IMG/VR virus record: IMGVR_UViG_3300044695_007705
Location: 18,311 to 82,310 of that record
Source: a virus
DNA: 64,000 nucleotides
Direction: 5' to 3' (one strand)
Both the position numbers and the translations under genes were made by a program. Below the pieces are notes generated by a model. That model ran no database searches and was not told the DNA's origin. It worked only from the letters and a program-made list of their open reading frames with translations. How positions within the stretch are numbered: the first letter of the stretch is position 1; the number at the start of each line of letters is the position of its first letter. Shown here one piece after another: positions 7,365 through 16,944 of this stretch.

Positions 7365-8327
7365 TCAGGCGAAGTTCAGATCCAGGGCGTCCGGATTGAC
7401 TTCTTCCTGCCTGCTCAGGATCAGCGTGCAACGGATCCGAGTCTTGCCATCGCTTGTGACTTCCTTGTCCTTGATATGGAGCAAGGCGGGCTTTTCCGCT
7501 GTGATCTCAGGCGAAGTTGCCAGCAGCGAGCGGAGACTGGTATGAGCCCAGGTCTCAGCAGTTTGACCGGTCCCCACCGGATAATCGCCGATCACGATCC
7601 GATACGAAGTACCGAATTTCGTGTTCGCGCTCCGATAGCCGATCACACTGTACTGCCCGATTTCGAGGTCGCGGAAGTCGATCTCGCTGTCGCAGTCGGA
7701 GCGCATGCCCCCAGACCCACGGGGAGTAACCTCCTGCACAAGGGGAAGAATGTCATCCACCGCCTTGTTCTTTTTGAGCAAGGAGTTGAGAGCTTTTGTC
7801 TCAGGCGGGTTCTGGTAGTCAATGAACCGAACTGCAATGGGCATGGCGGTTTGACCCGAGCCATCCTCTTCGTCAACAGACACCATCAGGCAAGCGTCGG
7901 GTCCACGGCCGGAGAAGTTGAATGCAGCGAATTCAGCCTCAAGCGTTACAGCTTGGCCGTTAATTTCTACGCCCAAGCCCTCCTTGCCCAGAGTGACAGG
8001 GATGTAGCGATTGCCCCATTGAATGGTGAACGAGCCGGTGGAAGTACCTTCGACCTCGTCATTCCCTGCCTTGAGAATGGGGCCGAAAAGGCGGTTGTAA
8101 ACACCGTCTTCCGCCTTGATAAGGAACGTGTTCTCTTCGAGAGGGAGTTCTTCGCCAGTCAAAGCGGTAAACACCTTGTCCAGGGCGAGACGCATCGCCT
8201 TGGGCAGATTCGCGTTAGGCAGAGCGGTGTACTGCTTAGAGTACTCACGTCCTGCGAGCGGGGCGAGATCGGGGCTTGTGGTCCCCACCTCGATCACGTT
8301 GACGGTAAAAGTTGTAGCCGTGGTCAT
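7365..8327 (-). CDS. probable single-stranded DNA-binding (OB-fold) protein
   Basis: 320 residues, not assigned to a named family with certainty. A segment near 215-245 (IGQYSVIGYR, then TKFGTSYRIVIGDYP) has the pattern of an OB-fold beta-sheet that binds nucleic acid, and the tail is short and acidic (DALDLNFA), as in many SSBs. Codons are GC-rich compared with neighbouring genes, and the gene stands alone between a host-like -10 box and a very strong terminator, as expected for an abundantly made early protein. No late element precedes it. Alternatives are another early DNA-metabolism protein or a virion protein; the OB-fold reading is an inference from sequence pattern. Confidence 0.5.
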   Translation of the reverse strand: MTTATTFTVNVIEVGTTSPDLAPLAGREYSKQYTALPNANLPKAMRLALDKVFTALTGEELPLEENTFLIKAEDGVYNRLFGPILKAGNDEVEGTSTGSFTIQWGNRYIPVTLGKEGLGVEINGQAVTLEAEFAAFNFSGRGPDACLMVSVDEEDGSGQTAMPIAVRFIDYQNPPETKALNSLLKKNKAVDDILPLVQEVTPRGSGGMRSDCDSEIDFRDLEIGQYSVIGYRSANTKFGTSYRIVIGDYPVGTGQTAETWAHTSLRSLLATSPEITAEKPALLHIKDKEVTSDGKTRIRCTLILSRQEEVNPDALDLNFA

Positions 8328-8383
8328 ACGATTTGGTCCTTTGGATTTGGACGATAGGGAGAAATTCCCCTCGTCATGTTTTT

Positions 8384-8389
8384 ACTATA
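8384..8389 (-). promoter_or_regulatory. possible host-type -10 box
   Basis: TATAGT on the minus strand in the sequence TGTATAGT, about 57 nt before the ATG at 8327. No good -35 hexamer is found at the usual spacing. The gene behind it lacks the late element, so a host-polymerase promoter is expected here. Confidence 0.4.
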
Positions 8390-8414
8390 CACCGCGCCGG
8401 GGGCGGCGGCGAAT

Positions 8415-8705
8415 TCAAATGTCAGGATTTGCTGACAGAAATTCTTGCGCTTTGAGGCGTATCGCGTAAAGCTGTGTCGAGAATGGATTCAATGGGCACA
8501 AAGGGGGGATGTAGAGCACAAGGCGACCGCGCCACCACACCGCCCTCTCAAACGGGCATTTGGGCGGGATTCGGTCCACCCAGGCCTGGGCGAGTTCCCG
8601 CGTCCATACCTTCGGCTCTAGGAAGTGCAGGGAGAATTTTGGCAAAAGAGAAACGAGTTTAATCCACCAGATAGGGGGCCTGGCTCTTTTAGATTTTCCC
8701 TCCAT
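8415..8705 (-). CDS. Mo-dependent nitrogenase C-terminal-like small protein
   Basis: 96 residues. Residues about 48-90 (CPFERAVWWRGR, then IPPLCPLNP and LRxKAQEFL-like helix) match the signature of the small cyanobacterial family annotated as 'Mo-dependent nitrogenase C-terminus', where a CPFAR...IPPLCKLNP...LRFRAL pattern is typical. The true function of that family is unclear; the name does not imply nitrogen fixation here. The N-terminus is basic with a hydrophobic stretch (IWWIKLVSLLPKFSLHFL). The ATG overlaps the stop of the giant virion gene as TAATG, so the two are co-translated. The region is GC-rich, which with the family suggests acquisition from a cyanobacterial host. Confidence 0.65.
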   Translation of the reverse strand: MEGKSKRARPPIWWIKLVSLLPKFSLHFLEPKVWTRELAQAWVDRIPPKCPFERAVWWRGRLVLYIPPLCPLNPFSTQLYAIRLKAQEFLSANPDI

Positions 8706-11700
8706 TAATACATTACCATTATATGGACAGTATTTTGGCTTAAGTTAGCCTGTGTTGGGTTTCCGGGGCCACTAGGTAAATACTCCAAGTCTATGCTCTT
8801 TATCTTAATTTGGGTGGTAGTAAGGCTCGAAATGCCGATTAAATGGTCTGCCTCAGTGTCTTGAGCTGAAACATTTACAACCATATTATTTACGTCTACC
8901 CCGATATCCCCACCCGGGATATCTACAGTGTACATTAACCCGTTAATTCCATTGGGTTGAACATTGTCAAACACAGGTGCCGAAGAGGTAGCGTTTGCTA
9001 AAACTCCCCCTCTCGTTAAAACTACACCATTACCAGCGATTTTCATCCACCCCCTGACGGTAAATACGGAGTCTAAGGCGGTCTTAATCGCCTTTTCGGT
9101 CACCAGACTTGAATCGTCGGGAGTACTTCTGATCGCCGTAAGGACTGGCACTTGCTGTACGTCTCCAGCAAGACCCGTACCGGATCTTCCAAGCACTCTA
9201 AAATCGCTGATCTCTTGAATCTTTTTGAGATTGAGAGCATTATCGCTAACTTGATTATTACCAATCCATTGCGAGGTAAAAAGTCCGTCTTCGGTTACAA
9301 GTCTTTGCCGTCTGGTAGCAGAACTGGCCTCTTTATTAATCGAGTTAGTTATGCTAGAGACTTTTTGACCGCTTAAGCTCCCCAACCCTAAGGATGCAAA
9401 AGTAACAGTGTCGTCATTTAAAGGTAAACCGGCACTTACGCTGAACTGGGTAATGTTATCTAATGGGTCGTTGGGGTCACCACCCGGAATTTCCAGAGAA
9501 ACCTCTGTTACCGCAATTCCATTACCGCCATTAACGCTGTTACTAAATCGGACTTCCAGTTCATTAGCCAAGTCAAAAGCTGTGACAGCGACTTTGTCAC
9601 TAATCCCCAAGAACGCAGGGTTCTTCGCCCCTCTAATATCTTCCTTCTTGGCGAGCTGGACGAGACCGGCCCGGTCTCTCGACGCATACACCTGGGGCGG
9701 GTTTGGCGATGCGATGATGTCGCCAGTAGTCAAAGACTTGAACTGAGTATCGTTACTGAAGAATATACTTGTACCCCGGCCCATTATAAGGCTGGAGCCG
9801 TCTTGCATCAGCAACGTACTTCTTATAATTACGTTGTTCAGTACTTGGTTGGTAAGGCCTTCGGCTCCGGACTCAGACGCGTAGGGAATCGAGAACTGTT
9901 CGCCCGATCTAAGGTCAAAGACGGTAGTACCGAGGTAATAATTTCCCTCCTCGTTCATGCCGGTGGCGTATACCCGGCCACCATTCTCTTCGGTAATAAT
10001 CTTACCAAGAATGAACTCTTGCTCTAAAGGTTCGCCTTGGAATGTTGGGAACGAAGTGTCGTAGTTCAGGTAACCGGTCCATTCCCAGGTGTGCCCTGAG
10101 GCGCGGATTACGGACGGACGTCTCAGCCCGATCAGGATGCCGACAGAGGCGGATGCCGAAGTACGGACGGTAATGGGGTCGGTAGACGCCTGTAAAGGTG
10201 CGCTGAAGTTTACAGAAGCCCTTGCTTGCATGAGAGCCAGCGCTTGCTTAGTGGCACTTTCAGTGGGATCTTCCGTAAGCTCGGGATAATCGCTGTCCAG
10301 GGCGGGGTAGAAATCTCCGGTGAATACGTCGCGAGCGCGGGAACCCTGCGTCAAATAGGTTACGTATTTTCCACTGTTTTGGGCACTAGCTCCCGGTGTA
10401 AACACCTCCTCATAAGGGCGCACTTGAGTAATGGTTAACGGGTTATCCTCAAGTTCGGATGAATTATTTAAAGGGAAACCGGCAACACCCGACTGCTTCT
10501 CAAGAACATAATACGGTTGCGGACGTCTCATCCCTCTAAGACGCTCAAATCCTTCGAGTACGACTCGATACACTCGGTCATCCGCTCGCCTCTGGTCAAC
10601 AGCCCGGATGATTTTTATAGCCGAGCGGTTGAACATAAAGTCCAGAGAGGCAAAGACGGCATCTTGCCCGGTCGGATTATCCAGCAGCTTATACCTAAAG
10701 GCGTAGTCAAACCGCTTTGTTAAATATCCGTCAGCGTTTTGATCCGTGGCCTCTTCAGGAATATTTGAAGTTGTTACATCAATATACCAGGCTGGCGAGC
10801 CGGTAACCGTGTTGCCTGTTTCCGGGTCGATATCAGCAGGTGCGCTGTCCCATACAAACACTTTCGAGCTGTCGTCTAGACTGTTAAATCCGGGAGAGTT
10901 TGTAGCCGCTAGTTTAATATCCCCAGTGTATAAAATCGAATTACCTACTTCATCAAACCCATTAATATAGATACGTTTTCTGTTGGGCCTGTTCGGTCCA
11001 CCAGATAACTCCCAAGTGTCCGTACCGATTTTCTTGGTGTAGCTGTACTGTCCGAAAGCGATGTTAGACGCAGAAGGCGGACTCTCCAGGCTAAAAGGAC
11101 TGGCAATGTTCGAGTTTTGAACATAGATTCTGATAGTTTCGGGGGCCTGGTTTTCACCCGTTTTATTAGCCTTTACATAAGCTAAAGTCTTGCTGTAATC
11201 TATTACAAGACTCGTACTCACCTCAATGTCTTCGAGAGTAGGAGGTTTTCCGTTAGCCAATGTAGTGTATTGGAGCGGCAGAGGCGGGATAATTTGTGTT
11301 ATCCTAGTACCGCTATATCCACTTTCCGGCGCCGCTTGATCTTGACTAAAAGACTTCGCCTTGTAGCCAATACCGCGAAGCGAGATATCGCCAAAGTCGG
11401 AACAAGAGTTAGTAATTGATAAGTCGGCTCCAGATTCTGATATGAAATGATCGCTGTTACCTATACAGAATACGGAGACGATTTGGATCGTGGCATCGTT
11501 ACTACCTCTGATACCGAAATGGCGGTACTTGAACTTATCTGCACTGCTGGATTTGTATTTTTTGCCTTCGCTATCCGTCTTGTTAATCGGAGGATCTTGG
11601 AAATACGTATTATCCAAATAACAGGCAGGGTCGGTCTGAAGCGAGACTTGGGTAAAGTTCGCGGTGACCATCGACTTAAAGCCAGACACACGTGAACCGT

Positions 11701-14059
11701 TCGCCCAGAGGCCGTTCAGACCGAAGATGCTCCGTACCGAGCAATTGAAAACATAAGGCGAGCTGGAACGCGTGGAGTTAATGTCCGGCAAGGGGACAAT
11801 AGCGCCATCCGAGTTGCGAATTCTGGTGGCGCCGGGATACATAACAGCCGCGTTACTGGCCGAGTCGGGACTAGGAATTCCTGTCTGATTCTCCTCAATG
11901 TCCTGAGACCGGTTTTGCTTGGTAGCGGCAATAGGAGCGACGATAGTCGTCTCGGCAGCAATCGCTTCAAGCAGTTCGTCTTCCCACCCATCAACATCTT
12001 TGAACAGGGAGTTGATCCGGGAGTAGTAAGATGTCTCGCTACCGCCCCCGATAATCTCTTGCTCCGAAGCAAATTCAATGGCGGTGACGGTATTATGGCT
12101 TCTCGAGTATTGCAAGTTGTCGGTGAAAGTCATCAACGACACATAGGTGCCACCGGTAACTTTGAATATAGCGGTTTTTTCTGTCTGCGGGTCGTTTTGG
12201 ACCGGGCTGAGTTCCGGAACGTACATCGGCCGGATGCGGACCTTGCGCAGATCGACTCCGTCTACCGATATTCCCCGGGGAACGATAAGACCCCCGGTCT
12301 GAGGATTTACAACAGCCAGATTGTCAAAGAAGAGTTTGTCGTTTACTTCAAAAGTCCCTCTAACGTATTCAAGGCTGATGATCCAGTTCGAGCTGGAGCC
12401 GGATTGTTTTTGCACCCGAGCGATGTTACCAACACCCCCAGACTCTGAGTAAAGGACTCGGCCCAGGTTCAGTTCGCGTGGCGGTTGCGTGTTAACCGAA
12501 TTACCGACATTTACCACGATGGTAGTGGCTTTGTCTCCTATAACCGAGTTAGAAATTGTTAACCCTGTATCTACTTTTTGAACGAGTCCGGTTCCTTCAC
12601 TTACCGTAAGACCGGAAAGAACACCGGGACTATTATCAACATAATAGTCACCCGGAGCGATTTCCAGCATGACCTTGTCGTACCGGTCGTTGTTCTGGCC
12701 GGAGCGACGGGATTCTCTAACACCTTCAAGCAGCGCACGTTCAATGGTGCGGAACGGACGATCTTTATCAAATCCCCTGTTATCGATTGAATCTTCGCCG
12801 ATCGTCTGATCGATGTAGATTGTGTTTCTGGAAAGAGGAGTGAAAGAGGCGTTAGATCTGTTGCATCGGGGGGCTTGAGGGACGTTTACAAGTCCGCCAG
12901 TACCATTCGCATACAATGCCACTGTTTCGTCATATTGCCTGTAGCACTTGCCAAGTGTCGGGTCGGCTTGTGACGGCTCGAAACTGTATACTCCTGCGGA
13001 AAGAATGGGATATGTGGTGGGCAATCTGGCCCCGTCCGGGCACTCGGCAATAGTCCTATCGCCAATAAACTCTTTACCACCACAAGAAAGGAACGTACCA
13101 AGAACCGGATTGCACTCTGACCCGGGTGCTTCTTCGAATTTCCATTGCCCAGTAGCCGCATGATAAAACAGCTCAAGATGCGCGTCTCGGATGTTAACAA
13201 TCCAGTCGTCTGGAGAACCATTAAGCAGTTCGTTACTTACCGGGTTTGTACGAATAATTAAAGGGAAACGGTCAAATGTGCCGGAAATATCAACTAATGC
13301 GATTCGATCGCTGTCGCTTGGGGACTCAGGAAGCGTAACAATAATGCTACCGTTACCAGTATCTGCAATTACTCTGTCCGAGACTAACGCGGTGTAATCG
13401 TCGCGCTGGATGGAGGTGTTAGAAAGATTTCTCGGATAGGGATTAAGGGCGGAGATGAAGGTGTGTGGGCGGATGTCAATGTAACCAGTACCAAAGACTT
13501 CGCCTGTGTCGGGATCAGTGGCCAAGCCGTCGCCATTCGTGTCAAGAGTGATCTTCGCCAGCGGAATATGCGCTTCGTTAACGCTTGGCAACGAGCTGGA
13601 CACCGAGACGGTGTAAGGTGCGTCTTGCTGTTCAAGCAGGTAAATGTAAGAGACTGTTCCCGCGCCACCCTGCAACTTGATGTTTTGCCTGGGCCAGGAA
13701 ACAGCGTCCCCCGACCGGTTTATAAAGCTTCCCGCCTCAATTGTTACACCTTGGCCACCCTCGAATGCGAAAGTGGACGGCAACCCTACAACCGCTAAAA
13801 GTTCGTTTTCATTTCCATTAAGTACGATACCGTCATGAGCAAGACGACCGATGGCGGTCTCCGGCTCAAGCCGGGGATTAGCAATTTCCCAATCCTTAAT
13901 AGCGTCTCGCTGGCCAATATCCCAGCCTTCCTGCTCACCGCTAGTCGCTACGTCATAGTAATCAGAGCGGGGCTCCCCGGTAAACTCCGTCCCTTCCTGG
14001 ACTTTATTCAGATACTGGCTAGAGACTACTTTGCCGTTTTGAAAAGCGATTTTTTCCAC
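8705..14059 (-). CDS. giant virion structural protein with beta-helix region
   Basis: 1784 residues. Around residues 410-470 a segment (TIYIDQTIGEDS, then DKDRPFRTIERAL) matches the start of pectate-lyase-like right-handed beta-helices used in phage tail proteins, and long stretches afterwards are beta-rich. This layout is familiar from large structural proteins of cyanomyoviruses. The most likely place is the tail fibre or baseplate periphery. The ATG at 14059 lies 22 nt after a late element that forms the last codons of the upstream gene. It overlaps the small downstream gene by the stop. No catalytic residues for polysaccharide cleavage could be identified by eye. Confidence 0.8.
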   Translation of the reverse strand: MEKIAFQNGKVVSSQYLNKVQEGTEFTGEPRSDYYDVATSGEQEGWDIGQRDAIKDWEIANPRLEPETAIGRLAHDGIVLNGNENELLAVVGLPSTFAFEGGQGVTIEAGSFINRSGDAVSWPRQNIKLQGGAGTVSYIYLLEQQDAPYTVSVSSSLPSVNEAHIPLAKITLDTNGDGLATDPDTGEVFGTGYIDIRPHTFISALNPYPRNLSNTSIQRDDYTALVSDRVIADTGNGSIIVTLPESPSDSDRIALVDISGTFDRFPLIIRTNPVSNELLNGSPDDWIVNIRDAHLELFYHAATGQWKFEEAPGSECNPVLGTFLSCGGKEFIGDRTIAECPDGARLPTTYPILSAGVYSFEPSQADPTLGKCYRQYDETVALYANGTGGLVNVPQAPRCNRSNASFTPLSRNTIYIDQTIGEDSIDNRGFDKDRPFRTIERALLEGVRESRRSGQNNDRYDKVMLEIAPGDYYVDNSPGVLSGLTVSEGTGLVQKVDTGLTISNSVIGDKATTIVVNVGNSVNTQPPRELNLGRVLYSESGGVGNIARVQKQSGSSSNWIISLEYVRGTFEVNDKLFFDNLAVVNPQTGGLIVPRGISVDGVDLRKVRIRPMYVPELSPVQNDPQTEKTAIFKVTGGTYVSLMTFTDNLQYSRSHNTVTAIEFASEQEIIGGGSETSYYSRINSLFKDVDGWEDELLEAIAAETTIVAPIAATKQNRSQDIEENQTGIPSPDSASNAAVMYPGATRIRNSDGAIVPLPDINSTRSSSPYVFNCSVRSIFGLNGLWANGSRVSGFKSMVTANFTQVSLQTDPACYLDNTYFQDPPINKTDSEGKKYKSSSADKFKYRHFGIRGSNDATIQIVSVFCIGNSDHFISESGADLSITNSCSDFGDISLRGIGYKAKSFSQDQAAPESGYSGTRITQIIPPLPLQYTTLANGKPPTLEDIEVSTSLVIDYSKTLAYVKANKTGENQAPETIRIYVQNSNIASPFSLESPPSASNIAFGQYSYTKKIGTDTWELSGGPNRPNRKRIYINGFDEVGNSILYTGDIKLAATNSPGFNSLDDSSKVFVWDSAPADIDPETGNTVTGSPAWYIDVTTSNIPEEATDQNADGYLTKRFDYAFRYKLLDNPTGQDAVFASLDFMFNRSAIKIIRAVDQRRADDRVYRVVLEGFERLRGMRRPQPYYVLEKQSGVAGFPLNNSSELEDNPLTITQVRPYEEVFTPGASAQNSGKYVTYLTQGSRARDVFTGDFYPALDSDYPELTEDPTESATKQALALMQARASVNFSAPLQASTDPITVRTSASASVGILIGLRRPSVIRASGHTWEWTGYLNYDTSFPTFQGEPLEQEFILGKIITEENGGRVYATGMNEEGNYYLGTTVFDLRSGEQFSIPYASESGAEGLTNQVLNNVIIRSTLLMQDGSSLIMGRGTSIFFSNDTQFKSLTTGDIIASPNPPQVYASRDRAGLVQLAKKEDIRGAKNPAFLGISDKVAVTAFDLANELEVRFSNSVNGGNGIAVTEVSLEIPGGDPNDPLDNITQFSVSAGLPLNDDTVTFASLGLGSLSGQKVSSITNSINKEASSATRRQRLVTEDGLFTSQWIGNNQVSDNALNLKKIQEISDFRVLGRSGTGLAGDVQQVPVLTAIRSTPDDSSLVTEKAIKTALDSVFTVRGWMKIAGNGVVLTRGGVLANATSSAPVFDNVQPNGINGLMYTVDIPGGDIGVDVNNMVVNVSAQDTEADHLIGISSLTTTQIKIKSIDLEYLPSGPGNPTQANLSQNTVHIMVMY

Positions 14060-14078
14060 AATAAGCTTAAACTACTAC

Positions 14079-14564
14079 TCAGCTTTCAACGACTTTCGCC
14101 CACAGTACTCTTGCGATCCAGGCGGGTCGAGGGCCAAAACTACTCAGCTCGATAAGGACTTCGGCCCCTGTTTCTGCATAATCGTCTAACGAGTTTCCAC
14201 TTGCCCAGTCAACCGGGTAGTCGAAATAAGCAGAAAAACTGGTCAATGGTTCGCCAACGAATCTTGCCAGAATCCGTATTTCGCGGTAATTTCCTGGCCT
14301 GACCTGGAGCGGATCGGTGTTCGGAATGGGTAAATTGTCCGGATCGGTGATGTCAAGTTCGAGGTAGTTGCCAGCGAATAAGTTACCGGCGATAGGCTTA
14401 TTAACACAAGCGCCCCCTAACTCGACAGGGAATCCAGACTGGTCAAAGACCCATGCTCTGCCGTCTGCCGTGTTTGTGACAATCTCTCCTTCGTCCCCGT
14501 CCCCCAGAAACGGTTCTTCGTTCGCCAAAGGCGTACTTAAGTTCTGAATACTCGCTTCTGCCAT
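14079..14564 (-). CDS. virion protein, fibre-type N-terminal motif
   Basis: 161 residues from the ATG at 14564. A short motif near 18-40 (GDGDEGEIVTNTADGRAWVF) resembles the 'GELALN...DGRIYV' repeat that opens many phage fibre and head-fibre proteins; a related motif occurs in the 31007-31330 protein. The C-terminal half is beta-rich. The upstream ATG 11 codons earlier would lie inside the late element, so the internal start is preferred; it is 25 nt after the element. The last three codons of the gene are themselves the next late element. Probably a tail or fibre accessory protein. Confidence 0.7.
   Translation of the reverse strand: MAEASIQNLSTPLANEEPFLGDGDEGEIVTNTADGRAWVFDQSGFPVELGGACVNKPIAGNLFAGNYLELDITDPDNLPIPNTDPLQVRPGNYREIRILARFVGEPLTSFSAYFDYPVDWASGNSLDDYAETGAEVLIELSSFGPRPAWIARVLWAKVVES
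14082..14090 (-). promoter_or_regulatory. GTTGAAAGC upstream element, copy 4
   Basis: Reads CGTTGAAAGC on the minus strand and encodes the last three codons (Val-Glu-Ser) of the 14079-14564 gene. It ends 22 nt before the ATG at 14059. Confidence 0.75.
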
Positions 14565-14589
14565 TTTAAAATAAATTCCTATACACCTT

Positions 14590-14598
14590 GCCTTCAAC
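14590..14598 (-). promoter_or_regulatory. GTTGAAGGC upstream element, copy 5 (divergent pair)
   Basis: Reads CGTTGAAGGC on the minus strand, a one-base variant. It stands head to head with copy 6, two nucleotides apart, and ends 25 nt before the ATG at 14564. Confidence 0.7.
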
Positions 14599-14600
14599 GA

Positions 14601-14609
14601 GTTGAAAGC
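14601..14609 (+). promoter_or_regulatory. GTTGAAAGC upstream element, copy 6 (divergent pair)
   Basis: Reads AGTTGAAAGC followed by CAGTTATAGGG. It ends 20 nt before the TTG start at 14630. The AGGG may also serve as the ribosome binding site. Confidence 0.75.
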
Positions 14610-14629
14610 CAGTTATAGGGTAAAAATTC

Positions 14630-15634
14630 TTGTCTACTTACGCCACGGATTCCTGGTCGACAATTACCGGTCTTGCTTCGGTCGCCTACGGGTCGCCCGA
14701 GAGATACCCGGAAGTAGCGAATCAGGTAATTGCGAACTCGCCTGTCGGAGGGATTGTAAACAGCATGACCCCGGCCATGTTGATCGAGCAAGCGTTAACT
14801 GAGGATAAAGTCTTTTCTGCTCTTGAACAAGAGTATGAGACTAATCGCGAGTTTTCTAGGCACGTAAACACGCCGGGAAACAATCTGGCCAAAGTTGCCA
14901 GTAATTTGCACAAAAACGTCTTGACATCATATGGCGAGATGTCTAGTTATGAGACGTCATTGTCCAGTGTTATTGACTATCTAGAAGTGCCCGGGATTTC
15001 CGGCCCCGGCCTTGTCAACAGGCTTAAAAAAATCATACCCGATCTCGAAGTTTACTCTAATCTCGCATCTGTAGTGCCTGCACGCAAGCCGGACAAATTG
15101 CCAGCCGGTTCCTTATTGCCGCTTTCCGACTCGGTCGGTTTGACATCTGATTACAGGGGGGTCGAATTCTCTACAGGGTATCTTACTCCGGAAGATTATT
15201 TTGCCGGTATCGCTTTGCCCGGGGCTGGGTCTACGGCTCAGAACCTTCCCGACACAATTCTTAAATCGTTGTCAGAAGGGTATGTCGGTTACGCTACTAC
15301 CAGGCCTTTGGAATCGCTGCTCAGGCCGGGATTAGACTCTCTTCTCTCATTAAGTGATGTCCAAGAGGCGAGGAACGTGTCTCGCTCTCTGGCTGGCCTG
15401 GGGACTATCGGCACGATTCGAGACTTTACTGGCATCGGAGCATTAAGTCCTGCTGACCAGAAAATGTACGCTGTTGATGTGGCGAAGCTTGTGGTGGAGA
15501 TCAATGGTTACACCACCTATCAGCCCGAGGTCAATTCCAATGGCGATTTCATCACCCCGTTAAAGGATACGGAGAACTCTGACCCGGGCAGAGGACTCCC
15601 ATTCTCGCAAAGAACCCGTACTACAACCTTTTAA
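14630..15634 (+). CDS. baseplate-region protein with LysM/gp53-like N-terminus
   Basis: 334 residues, TTG start, with AGGG 10 nt upstream. The N-terminal 35 residues (DSWSTITGLASVAYGSPERY, then PEVANQVIANSP) resemble the short LysM-like or T4 gp53-like segment found in baseplate wedge and hub-associated proteins. The remainder is unrecognised, with mixed helical segments. It is the first gene of a plus-strand baseplate operon (LysM-like, J, I, spike, terminase), each gene following with less than 10 nt or an overlap. A role in baseplate assembly is inferred from this context. Confidence 0.65.
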   Translation: MSTYATDSWSTITGLASVAYGSPERYPEVANQVIANSPVGGIVNSMTPAMLIEQALTEDKVFSALEQEYETNREFSRHVNTPGNNLAKVASNLHKNVLTSYGEMSSYETSLSSVIDYLEVPGISGPGLVNRLKKIIPDLEVYSNLASVVPARKPDKLPAGSLLPLSDSVGLTSDYRGVEFSTGYLTPEDYFAGIALPGAGSTAQNLPDTILKSLSEGYVGYATTRPLESLLRPGLDSLLSLSDVQEARNVSRSLAGLGTIGTIRDFTGIGALSPADQKMYAVDVAKLVVEINGYTTYQPEVNSNGDFITPLKDTENSDPGRGLPFSQRTRTTTF

Positions 15635-15642
15635 TATAAGTT

Positions 15643-16944
15643 ATGGCATTAGAAATATTCGCACCAATACTGCCTCTGCAGCTCGATAATAGGAATGTAG
15701 GAGACATCGTCCGAGCTATACAGACTCGAATGTTTATCGAGTCGGACGGGACGCTTAATGATTTTACTCCCGCCTCGCCTTTGTCCGCGATAAGCGAGGG
15801 CCAAGGGTTCGCCCAAGCCGAACTTCTATACTATTTGAATACTTTGCCCGAGGCTGTTACGTTGCAATGGCTTAGGAGTCTGGGTGTCCAAAGAAAGCTG
15901 GGATCTAGGGCATTGGCTGAAGTAACCTTTTACAAGGTTCCGGGATATAGCAGGCCTGTGACTATACCAGGTGGGACGAGGGTGTTCGCCAGAAGCGGCC
16001 AATCCTACATCTTGTTGGATCAAGTGCAGATTGTCGACCAAAGCGCTGTTGGCACGGTACAATCCGAGCGTTGGGGGGAAGTTTATAACGTAGAGCAGGA
16101 TGAAATTACCCGCATCGAGAGAAATTTCCTCGGGCTCGATTTCATTACTAATCTCGAACCGGCATCGGGCGGTACGGATCTTGAAACCGTTGATCAGATG
16201 AAGATCCGGGCTTTTGAATTGCTGGGGCGGAGAAACCTTACATCGAGAGAAGATTACAGGTCTGAAGTCAGAGCAATAGCACCCGAAGCATCAATTGTCG
16301 AGGTATTGCCCTATGAGGAGAGGTTTCAAGACGATGTAGAGAATAATCGTGGGATTTTTATAGTGGCGGGGGGAGAGGACGGCTCGCCTTTGACTACTGC
16401 GACTCAATCCGTCTTGTTAACATCGCTTAGAGACCGAACCCCTATCGATGTTAAACTGTTTCTTACACCTCCAACTATTCTACCAGTTGAGGTTGTGGTG
16501 AGTATATCTTGGAATCCGAGAATTACTACAACTTTCAGTGATACTTTGGCTTCACAGGTAAACGATTTATTAAAAGGTATTTTCTCTCCGTCTAGTCTAG
16601 GGTTAGGGACCAACGTCTCTTATACTGATGTTTCCCGGCAAGTGTTAGCCTTGGACTTCGTCCAAGATATCCCTATTCTCGACCTTAAAGAAATGGCGTT
16701 GGATCCGGAGATTACCGGGAATACGGATGGAGTTTGTGGTAGATTTCTCGGTACGGAAGACGAAGAAACGCTAACATGCTCGTACACTTATAACCAATTC
16801 GTTGATAGAGTGTCTGCCTCGTCCCTCATATGCCCGAACAGCACTTCGGCCTTTAGACTCTATCGCTCAATCGTTTCTTTAACCTCGGTCATCGACTCGA
16901 CTACCATCACTTACACGTACGACAATTTATATGATATCGTCTAA
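15643..16944 (+). CDS. baseplate J-like wedge protein
   Basis: 433 residues. The protein follows the Baseplate_J/gp47 plan: an N-terminal part with FTPASPLSAISEGQG, the middle block with a long LNTLPEAVTLQWLRSLGVQR helix, VTIPGGTRVFA followed by a beta-rich repeat, and SGGTDLETVDQMKIRAFELL near residue 175. This family forms the wedge arms of contractile-tail baseplates. The 3' end overlaps the next gene by 14 nt, and the J-then-I order is that of P2-like tails. I regard the family assignment as secure and the exact structural position as inferred. Confidence 0.88.
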   Translation: MALEIFAPILPLQLDNRNVGDIVRAIQTRMFIESDGTLNDFTPASPLSAISEGQGFAQAELLYYLNTLPEAVTLQWLRSLGVQRKLGSRALAEVTFYKVPGYSRPVTIPGGTRVFARSGQSYILLDQVQIVDQSAVGTVQSERWGEVYNVEQDEITRIERNFLGLDFITNLEPASGGTDLETVDQMKIRAFELLGRRNLTSREDYRSEVRAIAPEASIVEVLPYEERFQDDVENNRGIFIVAGGEDGSPLTTATQSVLLTSLRDRTPIDVKLFLTPPTILPVEVVVSISWNPRITTTFSDTLASQVNDLLKGIFSPSSLGLGTNVSYTDVSRQVLALDFVQDIPILDLKEMALDPEITGNTDGVCGRFLGTEDEETLTCSYTYNQFVDRVSASSLICPNSTSAFRLYRSIVSLTSVIDSTTITYTYDNLYDIV

